This document shows, piece after piece, positions 1 to 9,800 of a stretch of DNA of 43,523 nt. This DNA is from Planctomycetia bacterium (GTDB lineage Bacteria; Planctomycetota; Planctomycetia; Pirellulales; UBA1268). The stretch is from the NCBI GenBank assembly GCA_009924545.1, contig RFRL01000004.1:1-43523 (forward strand), in the 5' to 3' direction. Numbering within the stretch: position 1 is the first letter of the stretch; each line of letters starts with the position of its first letter. A program made the position numbers and the translations under genes. The notes under the pieces are model-generated. The model did no database searches. It had not been told where the DNA came from and saw only the letters and a list, made by a program, of their open reading frames with translations.

Positions 1-2229
<2,229 letters not shown>

Positions 2230-2317
2230 CGGGAGCTCCACGGCTCCCGGACGCCGCGGAAACCGCTCCCGGGGCTGCCCCTGATCGGGGTGCCCGATCC
2301 ACGCGAGGAATCGTTCA

Positions 2318-2869
2318 ATGCGCCGCCTGCCCGTGTCGATACTGACCCCCGTCGGGTTCGCCTGCACGCCGGTCCTGGCGACGGTCGTCGTCGTCGCCAC
2401 CGGCTGCAGCGAACCGGCAGCCCCGCCGGTGGTCGGCCCGCGGCCCGCCCCGGCGCCGACCGCGGCCGTGGCCCACGACCATGATCACGACCACGATCAT
2501 GATCACGCCAAGCCGGCCGCGGCGGCGCACGAGGGGCACGAGCATCCGGAAACACTCGCCGCCGCCGTCACGGAGTTGAAGGGGTTGGTGGAGAAGGTCC
2601 GGGAGGCCCTGGCCGCCGGCGACCGGGAGAAGGCCGACGGGCCGGTGCACGCCGTCGGTCACCTCCTCGAAGACATGGAAGGGCTGGTGGCCAAGGCCAA
2701 ACTCCCGGCGGAGCGCGAGGCCGCGGTGAAGCAGGCGGTGGAGGAGATCTTCCAGGCCTTCGATGCCCTCGACACCGCCATCCACGGCGATGCCAAGGAG
2801 GCGATCGACTTCGCCCCGCACGAGGAGAAGATCGGCAAGGCACTGGGGGTGATCGGCGACGGCACCTGA
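2318..2869 (+). CDS. Putative lipoprotein with a (His-Asp)5-His metal-binding stretch
   Basis: A 183-aa protein. The N-terminus has a hydrophobic segment ending in VVVATGC (Cys30), a plausible lipobox, so the protein is probably lipid-anchored and faces the periplasm. A Pro/Ala-rich linker follows, then an uninterrupted HDHDHDHDHDH at residues 53-63 and a second His-rich patch (HEGHEHPE). The remaining ~110 residues look like amphipathic helices with no Cys. His-Asp runs of this kind bind Zn, Ni, Cu or Co in metallochaperones and transporter loops; metal binding here is inferred. The start is supported by GAGGAA 8 bases upstream of the ATG. It lies upstream of a secreted protein with a CPFC motif, which could be functionally linked. 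I do not recognise a named family for the C-terminal part. Confidence 0.75.
   Translation: MRRLPVSILTPVGFACTPVLATVVVVATGCSEPAAPPVVGPRPAPAPTAAVAHDHDHDHDHDHAKPAAAAHEGHEHPETLAAAVTELKGLVEKVREALAAGDREKADGPVHAVGHLLEDMEGLVAKAKLPAEREAAVKQAVEEIFQAFDALDTAIHGDAKEAIDFAPHEEKIGKALGVIGDGT
2474..2506 (+). repeat. Short in-frame CAY-GAY repeat encoding HDHDHDHDHDH
   Basis: Five and a half His-Asp codon pairs lie inside the lipoprotein gene. The codons alternate cac/cat and gac/gat, so the DNA is not a perfect hexamer repeat, which suggests selection on the peptide more than recent slippage. Confidence 0.85.
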
Positions 2870-2992
2870 CCACGGGCACGAAACTCGCTCGCCGGCAGCC
2901 CACCGTTGGCGGCGATGCCGACCGGGTGGCTGGCGGATCGATTGGTTTGCGGATCGGGTGGCGCGGCGGGAGCAGGTTCACAGGAGGGTGTC

Positions 2993-3556
2993 ATGACCAG
3001 CGGCGGCACGCGGCGGATGGTGGTCGGGGTGGTGGTGGCCCTTGTCGCGCTTGCAGCGCCTGCCACCCGGGCTGACGTCGATCCGGCGGCGGCCCGTGGC
3101 CGACTCGTTCTCGCTGCCGAACCGACGGGGGCCCTCTCCCCTTCGGCGGCGAAAGCCAAGCTCGCCGCCAAGGATGCCACGCCCGGGCCGCAGCCGATCG
3201 CCATCGCCGGGCGGATCGGGGCCAAGGGGATGGAGCCGTTCCTCGAGGGGAAGGCGTCGTTCGTGCTCATGGAGATCCCCGCCGACGACCATGGCGCGAA
3301 GCCGGGGCACGACTCCGACAACTGCCCGTTCTGCAAGAAGCGGTCGGCCAACGCCCCGCTGGTGGCGGTGCAGTTCCTCGGAGCCGACGGTCAGGTGGTG
3401 CCGCTCGACGCGCGCAAGCTGTTCAACGTGGCCAAGGGGACCGACGTGGTGGTGACGGGGAAGGCGGTCTTCGACCCCAAGCTCGCCATCCCCGTGATCC
3501 AACTCACCGCCGACGGCATCCACGTGCGCGAACCTGCCAAGGCGGCGGGCAAGTGA
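2993..3556 (+). CDS. Secreted hypothetical protein with CPFC motif, OB-fold-like
   Basis: A 187-aa protein. I start at the ATG at 2993 because AGGAGG lies at 2982-2987. An upstream in-frame ATG at 2906 would add a poor N-terminus. A signal peptide is visible (RRMVVGVVVALVALAAPATRA). The mature part has alternating beta-like segments (PIAIAGRIG, ASFVLMEIP, LVAVQFLG, DVVVTGKAVF), which resembles an OB-fold nucleic-acid- or ligand-binding barrel. HDSDNCPFCKKR contains Cys111-x2-Cys114, a likely metal or redox site. The gene abuts the DUF1802 gene with a one-base gap, so the two are probably co-translated. The function is unknown. Together with the upstream His-Asp lipoprotein, a role in envelope metal handling is possible but only inferred. 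Confidence 0.7.
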   Translation: MTSGGTRRMVVGVVVALVALAAPATRADVDPAAARGRLVLAAEPTGALSPSAAKAKLAAKDATPGPQPIAIAGRIGAKGMEPFLEGKASFVLMEIPADDHGAKPGHDSDNCPFCKKRSANAPLVAVQFLGADGQVVPLDARKLFNVAKGTDVVVTGKAVFDPKLAIPVIQLTADGIHVREPAKAAGK

Positions 3557-3557
3557 G

Positions 3558-4055
3558 ATGACGGCCGCGGATCCGCTGCCACTGCGGGTGGCCTTCAAGG
3601 AGTGGGCGGCGATCTGCCGGGCACTCGCCACCGGCCGCCAGGACGTGATCCTCCGCAAGGGCGGGATCGTCGAACCGGGGGGCGCGTTCCGCCCCGAGCA
3701 CGCCCGGTTCCTCCTCCTGCCCACCTTCCTCCATCAGGCGGCGGAGAGCCTCCTGCCGGAGGCCCGCGACCTGCTCGACGGAATCGATGCCGACCGGCCG
3801 CCGGCGGGCCTGGTGATCCTCACGCACGTGGCCACGGTGCGGGCCGCGCATCGGATCGGCGACCGCCGCGGCCTCGATCCCTTCCGGGGCCGGCACGTGT
3901 GGGCGGAGAGCGTGGTGGACGAGCGCTTCCACCGCTGGCGCGATGAACTGCACGTGCTTGAGGTGGCGGTGAGCCCCCTCCCCGCCCCCGTCACGCTCCC
4001 CTGGCGGGAAACCTACGGCGGCTGCCGCTCATGGGTGGAACTGGAAGCACCGTGA
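3558..4055 (+). CDS. DUF1802 family protein
   Basis: A 165-aa soluble protein. The N-terminal pattern FKEWAAICRALATGRQDVILRKGGI, followed by a glutamate/glycine turn and FRPEHARFLLLPTFLHQ, is the hallmark of DUF1802, a family of unknown function found in cyanobacteria and planctomycetes. The C-terminal half contains HVWAESVVDERFHRWRDELHVLEVAV, also typical. The ATG lies one base after the stop of the preceding gene (tgagatg), so translational coupling is likely. No catalytic residues can be assigned from sequence alone. Confidence 0.8.
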   Translation: MTAADPLPLRVAFKEWAAICRALATGRQDVILRKGGIVEPGGAFRPEHARFLLLPTFLHQAAESLLPEARDLLDGIDADRPPAGLVILTHVATVRAAHRIGDRRGLDPFRGRHVWAESVVDERFHRWRDELHVLEVAVSPLPAPVTLPWRETYGGCRSWVELEAP

Positions 4056-4180
4056 GCCCGCCGCGCTTGCCGCAGGGTTGGCAACGGGATGGATCCATCG
4101 CGCTGGCCTCCTGCATGGCAGGCGTGACGCCGGCGGAGGTGCCGGCCATGGAGCGCCTCGTCATGGCCGGTTGGGGGTGA
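4052..4180 (+). CDS. Possible 42-aa mini-protein, GTG start overlapping the DUF1802 stop
   Basis: A short frame starts with GTG overlapping the preceding TGA (GTGA) and ends at TGA 4178-4180. The peptide begins VSPPRLPQGWQRDGSIA and ends MERLVMAGWG. Support comes only from the tight start/stop overlap, the same strand as the upstream group, and non-random-looking composition. It could equally be chance in this GC-rich sequence. No family is recognised. Confidence 0.3.
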   Translation: MSPPRLPQGWQRDGSIALASCMAGVTPAEVPAMERLVMAGWG

Positions 4181-4230
4181 GGAAATGAAACACGAATGAA
4201 CCAGGACGAAGATGGCGGAATATCATCGCC

Positions 4231-5406
4231 TCAAGGCCATCTCCACGACCGGAGAAACGATCGCGGTACGGATCGACCCTGTGTGGCGGCGACAGCCACG
4301 GAGGACCCATCCGCCAGCCTCACCGGACCGGCGAGACGGATCCCGATGAACTGGAATTCCTCGGTATGCGGTTCGTAGACGCAGCGGGTGTCGGAGGAGA
4401 GCGTCGCCGCGGTGGTCGAGCCCCAGAAGCCACCCCGCGCGCCGCGCTGGGAGCACTCGATACCGTCGAGATCGTTCCATTCCCAGACGTTCCCGCTCTG
4501 GTCGAACGTGCCGTAGTAGCTGGCGCTGCCGCGAAAGGACCCGACCGGGCTGAGGAAATTGAGATAGTGGGCGTAGCGGGACCGGGTCGCCGCATAGACC
4601 CTCTCGCGCACGTAGTTGGCCTGGTTCGATCCGTCACCCGTCAGGTTGCCGGGCGGCACGTGACTCTGGGTGGCGAAGGCGGTGTACCCACCGTGGCCGT
4701 TGTCGAGCAGGGGGTTGAAATACGCGGCCTTGTACCACTCGTTTTCGGTGGGAATCCAACAATCCGGCGGCAGCCCCGTGTTGGGGTTGATGGCGTTGCG
4801 TGGCACCGCGGGGCCGCGGACGACGCCGGCCAGTGCGTAGGCCCCGTCCTCGGTCGTGGTCGCGTCCTGCGCGCCGTGAGGGCGACCATTGGCGATCCAG
4901 TTGGCGTACCGGGCCGCGTCGAACCAACTCACCAGGGTGATCGGACGGCGCCCGGCCGCTCGGCTCTTCTCGACGAGCTCGTAGGCATACATCCCGGCCG
5001 TGCCCGTGCGGAGGATTCCGGCGATGTTCGGATTATCGCCCATGCTCGGGTGGTAGAGTCCCGCCGGGTCAGCGACAGCGACGGCGTTGAGGAACGCCAG
5101 GTATTCCTCGACGGTCACCTCGAAACGCCCGATGCGGTAGGCGTAGGGAACCTCGCCGAAGCCATTCGCGTCGGGCGCGTTTTGGGCATCACCCACCGTG
5201 ACCCAGTCGGTTTCGGTCAACGCCTGGGTCGGGGGGCGGCCGCTGGAGAACAAGGAGGCGATGACCGCGCCGGAGGCCAGCGCGACGGTCAAGAACGTCA
5301 ACGTAGCGGCGCCGGTGGGGAGTGCCCCGGCGGTCACCGCGATCCCGCGCGCGGCGTGCCGCCGGTGGCGTTCGCTCCACAAACCTGAACCTTTCCATTG
5401 CAGCAT
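4231..5406 (-). CDS. Formylglycine-generating-enzyme-like (SUMF1 domain) protein with N-terminal membrane anchor
   Basis: A 391-aa protein. A hydrophobic segment (about residues 25-55) anchors it or acts as signal peptide. The SUMF1/FGE fold follows, with YRIGRFEVTVEEYLAFLN, PITLVSWFDAARYANW, CWIPTENEWYKAAYF, GTFDQSGNVWEWN and RGGFWGSTTAATLSSDTR, ending in FQFIGIRLAG. True FGE carries a Cys pair in the segment after RGGxW. Here that segment has none, so sulfatase-activating oxidase activity is unlikely and a binding role is more plausible. Related planctomycete proteins often end in a PEP-CTERM sorting signal. None is visible here, and the tail (SVAVAATQGRSVPRS) is unusual. The gene is divergent from an ECF sigma factor gene 463 bp away. 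An AAGGG about 10 bases upstream supports the start. Confidence 0.8.
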   Translation of the reverse strand: MLQWKGSGLWSERHRRHAARGIAVTAGALPTGAATLTFLTVALASGAVIASLFSSGRPPTQALTETDWVTVGDAQNAPDANGFGEVPYAYRIGRFEVTVEEYLAFLNAVAVADPAGLYHPSMGDNPNIAGILRTGTAGMYAYELVEKSRAAGRRPITLVSWFDAARYANWIANGRPHGAQDATTTEDGAYALAGVVRGPAVPRNAINPNTGLPPDCWIPTENEWYKAAYFNPLLDNGHGGYTAFATQSHVPPGNLTGDGSNQANYVRERVYAATRSRYAHYLNFLSPVGSFRGSASYYGTFDQSGNVWEWNDLDGIECSQRGARGGFWGSTTAATLSSDTRCVYEPHTEEFQFIGIRLAGPVRLADGSSVAVAATQGRSVPRSFLRSWRWP

Positions 5407-5869
5407 GGCGATACCCTTCGGTGTGGGTGATCTCGGTCTGAATGGCCACGACAGTCCGCCGCCAGACTGGACGAATCGGTCGCGTCTCAGCTCGGTCGGC
5501 TGGGGCCGATCGCGGCGTCAGGCCCGAGGTCGGGATCGGCAGATGTCCCGCTCGGGCCCCTCCATCGTTTAAACGTTGGGGAGGCCGAACCTGTGACATC
5601 ATGCGTGGAGAATTCTCCGGTTGGCTCAGAAGGGGGCTCGGCGACCCGGGAAAAAAGGATGCCGAGGACGGTGGTCAGGAGGGGATGCCGAGCGGTGAGG
5701 CGCGGAGCCGGGCATCCGCCTCCCAGTCCCACGGGGGCCGGGAGATGTCGACGGTGGGGGTTCTGTTCAAGAATCGGACCCGCGTCACGCCCCCCACCTC
5801 ACCCCGCAACGAGGGTATTATGGTCGCCGGCCGGGTGTTCACGGAGGATGCGCCAGGAAGGGGGTGGCA
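5407..5869. promoter_or_regulatory. Divergent intergenic region with two perfect palindromes and a -10-like box
   Basis: No gene is supported here. It holds two perfect palindromes, CGTTTAAACG at 5566-5575 and GGAGAATTCTCC at 5607-5618, both unusually AT-rich for the neighbourhood and 31 bases apart. They lie between the FGE-like gene (minus) and the ECF sigma gene (plus), so they are candidate operator sites. TATTAT at 5816-5821 is a -10-like hexamer about 50 bases before the sigma start. I see no good -35 at 17 bases. Confidence 0.4.
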
Positions 5870-6511
5870 ATGAATGCCTCTGACAGCACGTGTGCGGCTT
5901 GGCTCGTGGCAGCACGGCGCGGGTCGCCCGACGCGCTCGGGAACCTGCTCGAAGCGATGCGGCCCCAACTGTTGCGGCAACTCCAGGCGATTTTTCCACG
6001 GTCGATCCGCAGCAAGGTGGGGGCGTCGGACCTCGTTCAGGAGACGTTTCTCGAGGGGCACAGGCGTTTTGACACGTTCGTCGGTGGGTCCGCCGTCGAG
6101 TTCCAGTATTGGATCCGGGCGATTCTCGCCAACAAGGTCACCGACAGCGTCCGCCGTTTCGATACGACCCAGGCCGGCAAGGTGAGACGCGAGGTCAGGC
6201 TCACCGACTCGTGGGCCGATCTGCTCATGGTGCCCGACGATGATCCTCAGCAGACCCTGCTGGCCGACGAAGCGGGCCGAATCCTCGCGGAGACGCTCGC
6301 CCGGGCGATGGCGCGATTGACACCGCTGCAGCAAGACGTGTTCAGGCGCCGCTTCGACGAGAACCAGGGCTTCGATCAGATCGCCGACGCGATCGGTCGG
6401 TCGGAAGCCGCGGTCCGCAAACTCTGGTGCCGCTCGTTCCAGGATCTGAAGCGCTACGCGCAGGGCGGCCCGGACGACCGGGTACCGCTGGCCCTGCAGG
6501 ATGATCCCTGA
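5870..6511 (+). CDS. ECF-type RNA polymerase sigma factor
   Basis: A 213-aa sigma-70 family protein lacking regions 1 and 3. Region 2 is recognisable by KVGASDLVQETFLEGHRRFDTF and FQYWIRAILANKVTDSVRRF. Region 4 carries the helix-turn-helix (LTPLQQDVFRRRFDENQGFDQIADAIGRSEAAVRKLW). KVGASDLVQETFL is characteristic of the planctomycete-expanded ECF group. I chose the ATG at 5870, preceded by AGGAAGGGGG, over the in-frame GTG at 5864. No anti-sigma gene is adjacent; neighbours are a divergent FGE-like gene and a giant secreted protein gene downstream. Either may be in its regulon, but this is a guess from position. Confidence 0.88.
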   Translation: MNASDSTCAAWLVAARRGSPDALGNLLEAMRPQLLRQLQAIFPRSIRSKVGASDLVQETFLEGHRRFDTFVGGSAVEFQYWIRAILANKVTDSVRRFDTTQAGKVRREVRLTDSWADLLMVPDDDPQQTLLADEAGRILAETLARAMARLTPLQQDVFRRRFDENQGFDQIADAIGRSEAAVRKLWCRSFQDLKRYAQGGPDDRVPLALQDDP

Positions 6512-6891
6512 CAACCCGCGGACGCTCGGTGGGCTTACCCAGCCGGCTGCCATTTCCCCCGGCTGATCCCTCCGCCGGGCACCCCGCGGCCTCCCCGGCG
6601 ACGTATTGCGGGCCGCCGTTCCGCGGGAAAACCGGTTTTCGCCGGCACCGCCTTTCGGGGCACGCCGGACTGGTCCCGGTGCAGGCCGCCGCCCCGCGGA
6701 AGGGGGTTCCGATCCCGGTGCGTCTCACCACGTCCTTCTCTGGGCTCTGGGCCGCGGAAAACATGACCCGCCGCCCGGCGGCCGCAGGGTCGCTGCGGCG
6801 AACGTAGGATGGATCTCTCCGGGCAGTGACGCGGCCCCCCGCTGGCACGAGGGCCGCCCCCCGGTCAGTCACCTCCTCGAAGGGCACTGGT
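6512..6891 (+). promoter_or_regulatory. 380-base leader between sigma factor and giant gene, with a 14-bp palindrome
   Basis: No convincing coding frame. GAAAACCGGTTTTC at 6627-6640 is a perfect 14-base palindrome and the most AT-rich patch in this stretch. TAGGAT at 6805-6810 is a weak -10-like box about 80 bases before the downstream start, without a matching -35. Several G/C inverted stretches are present but none is followed by a T-run. Confidence 0.35.
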
Positions 6892-9800
6892 ATGATCGGG
6901 TGGATCGCTTTCCTGACATGTGGCAACGGCCCGGTGGCGGTCGCGGGCCTGGCGGCATTGATGGTGGTGCTGGCCATGGCCCGAGGCGCTGCAGGTGAGA
7001 TCGGCTTCGTCGAGCGCTTCGCCCTCGCCGACGACCGGGAAGCGGCCCTGGAGGAGCTCGTTCCGGGCACGGAGGAGTTCTTCTACTACCGCTGCCTCCA
7101 TCTCCTCGCCACGGAGCGCTTCGCCGCGGTGGAACCGCTCCTCGCCGACTGGGTGAAGGCCCACGGCGAGACCCCGCGCGTGCACGAGATCCGCGCCCGC
7201 CGCGCCCTGCTCACGTTCCCGGCCGATCCCCGGGCGACGACCGACTTCCTCGTGCGCAGCCTCGGGCTCACCTTCGCCCACCAGCCAGACGTTCCCGGCG
7301 CCGAGCCGGTCCTCCCCACGGCGCTGCCGCCCGACCAGGTGACCCCCGCGGCCTGGGCGGCCCGCGCCCTGGCCCGCTCCCCCGACACGCTCGACGGCTG
7401 GAAGGACCCGGCCCTGCGCCGCATCGCCGCCGGCGCCGAGCCGACCGCCCCCCTCACCCCGGTGCGCCGTCGGCAACTCCTCGCGCGCCTCGTGCGGCCC
7501 GACATCCCCGGGCTCGCCAGGCTCGTGGCCGACGACCTGAAGAGCCCCGACTCGGGTGGTTTCGGCTCGATCCCCATCCACCGCCACCTGTCGCGCGCCC
7601 AGCTCGAGGAGCTCCTCGGGCTCGAGCCGGGCCTGCGCGACAACGGCGCGCTGGTCGCCGCCATGCTCCAGCGGCTCCAGCCCTCGGCCGACGAAGACTT
7701 CCCCGGCGATCCGGCGGTGCGGCGTGCCTACCTCGCGCGGCTCGAACCTTTCGTGCGCGGCCTCGGCCCCGCGCACAACAGCCTCAAGGCGATCGTCCTC
7801 CGCGAGCGCCTCGTGCTCGACCGCGAGGAGGGGCGCTTCGACCAGCAGGCCTTCCTCGACTACCTCGCCCTCCCGCGCCATCTCCCCTACGTCTCTCCGC
7901 GACTCCTTGGCACCGAAGCGGCCCGCGGCTTCCCCTGCAACCTCGGCCAGGCGGTCGAGGGTTGCCTCCTGCCGCCGGTGGGGGACGACGAACCGCTCGT
8001 TCGCGCCTATCTCGCCCGGTTCCTCGCCGACGCCCCCGACACGCGCATCTTCGAACCGTTCTTCGAGAAAGGCTGGCTCGACCGCGTGTTCGCCGAAACG
8101 AAACTCCTCGCCGGCCTCGGTGCCCCGGAGACGCACGCGGCCGTCCTCGGGCCGGCGGCCTACCGGGCGCTCCGCGACCGGGTCGACATCGAGATCCTGC
8201 GCTCCAATCCCGGCCGCTTCGCCGCCGGGGCGCCGGTGTCGCTCGACGTGGCCCTGAAAAACGTGCCGGAGCTGACGGTGCGGATCTTCGAGATCGACAC
8301 CCTCGGCCACTACCGCAGCACCCTCGCCGAGGTCGACACCGACATCCCCCTCGACGGCCTCACGCCCACGGCCGCGCTCTCGATCCGCCGTGGCGACGAT
8401 CCGCTGCGCCGCAGCGTCGAAGCCATCGCGCTACCGCAACTGGCGCGGCCCGGGATGTACGTCGTCGATTTCGTGGGCAACGGCCGCTCCAGCCGGGCCC
8501 TGGTGCGGAAGGGGCGGCTGCGGCCCCTCGTGGTGGGCACGGCCGCCGGGCAGCGCTTCACGATCCTCGACGACGAGGGGCGGAAGGTGGCCGGGGCGAC
8601 GCTGTGGCTCGAGGGTCGGGAGTACGCCGCCGGGGAGGACGGCACGATCCTCGTGCCCCCGAGCGCGGCGCCGGGGCGCAAGCCGATCGTCGTCACCGGG
8701 GCGATCCCCCTCGCCGACGGCACGTCGGCCACGATCTCCAGCCTCGACGCCTTCGACCACGAGGGGGAATCGCTGGAACTGGTCGCCGGGATCCACGTCG
8801 ATCGCGAGAGCCTGCGCACACGGCGCACCGCGGAGGTGGTGGTGCGGCCGGCACTGCTGGTCAACGGTCGGCCGGCGTCGCTCGGGGCGCTCGAGGCGGT
8901 GCGGCTCACGATCCGCTCGGTCGACCTCGACGGCGTGCCGGCCGTGCGCGAGATCGCCCCCTTCCCCCTCTTCGAGGACCGCGACAGCGTCCACGAGCTC
9001 CTCGTGCCGCAGCGGCTCGCGGAGGTGACCTTCACCCTCTCGGCGAAGGTGGCACGCCGCGTTACCGGCGGCGCCAAGGAGGACGTGGCGACCAGCCGCT
9101 CGTTCGCCGTCAACCAGATCGACCGGGAGGACAAGGTCGAAGACCTGTTCCTCGTCCGCTCCGCCGACCGGTTCCTCGTCGAGGTGCGCGGCCGTGGCGG
9201 GGAGCCGCGCGGTGGCAGCCCGGTGGTGGTCACGCTCGAGCACCGCGAGGTGCACGGGGCGGAGGCGTTTCCCCTCAAGACCGACGCGGCGGGCGTGATC
9301 GACCTGGGGCCGCTCGACGGCATCGAGACCGTCGCCGTGCGCGGCGCGGAGGGCACGGAGCACCTGTGGCGGCTGCGTCCCGACGAGGCGACCTGGCCGC
9401 AGGCGATCCACGGCCGCGTCGGCGACGTCGTCCGCCTCCCCTTCCTGCCCCGGTCGATCCACGGCACCGGCCGCCCTGCCGACGCCCCCACGCCGGCCGA
9501 CGCCGCGCTGTTCGAGCTCCGCGGCGGGGCCTACGCCGTCGACCGGTTCGCCAACCTCGGCGTCGAGGAGGGAACGCTCGTCCTCCGCGACCTCCCCGCC
9601 GGCGACTACGAGCTGTTCCTCGCCGCCCCCGCCGCCCGGATCGCGGTGCGGATCACGGCCGGCGCCGCCGTGGACGGCTTCTTCGTCGGCCCATACCGCC
9701 AGCTCGAGGCACCGCGGCTCGCCCCCACGGCGCTCACGGCGATCGCCCCCGCGGGGGATGACCTCGTGATCCGCGTGGCCGGGGCCAATCCCTTCACGCG

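Noticed and set aside
2906-2992. Upstream start for the CPFC protein
   Set aside because: The ATG at 2993 has an AGGAGG and is followed directly by a signal peptide.
4212-4349. 45-aa plus-strand ORF (MAEYHRLKAISTTG...) overlapping the FGE-like gene 3' end antisense
   Set aside because: The first 20 residues look protein-like, but there is no ribosome-binding site, the tail becomes low-complexity, and most of it is antisense to a supported gene.
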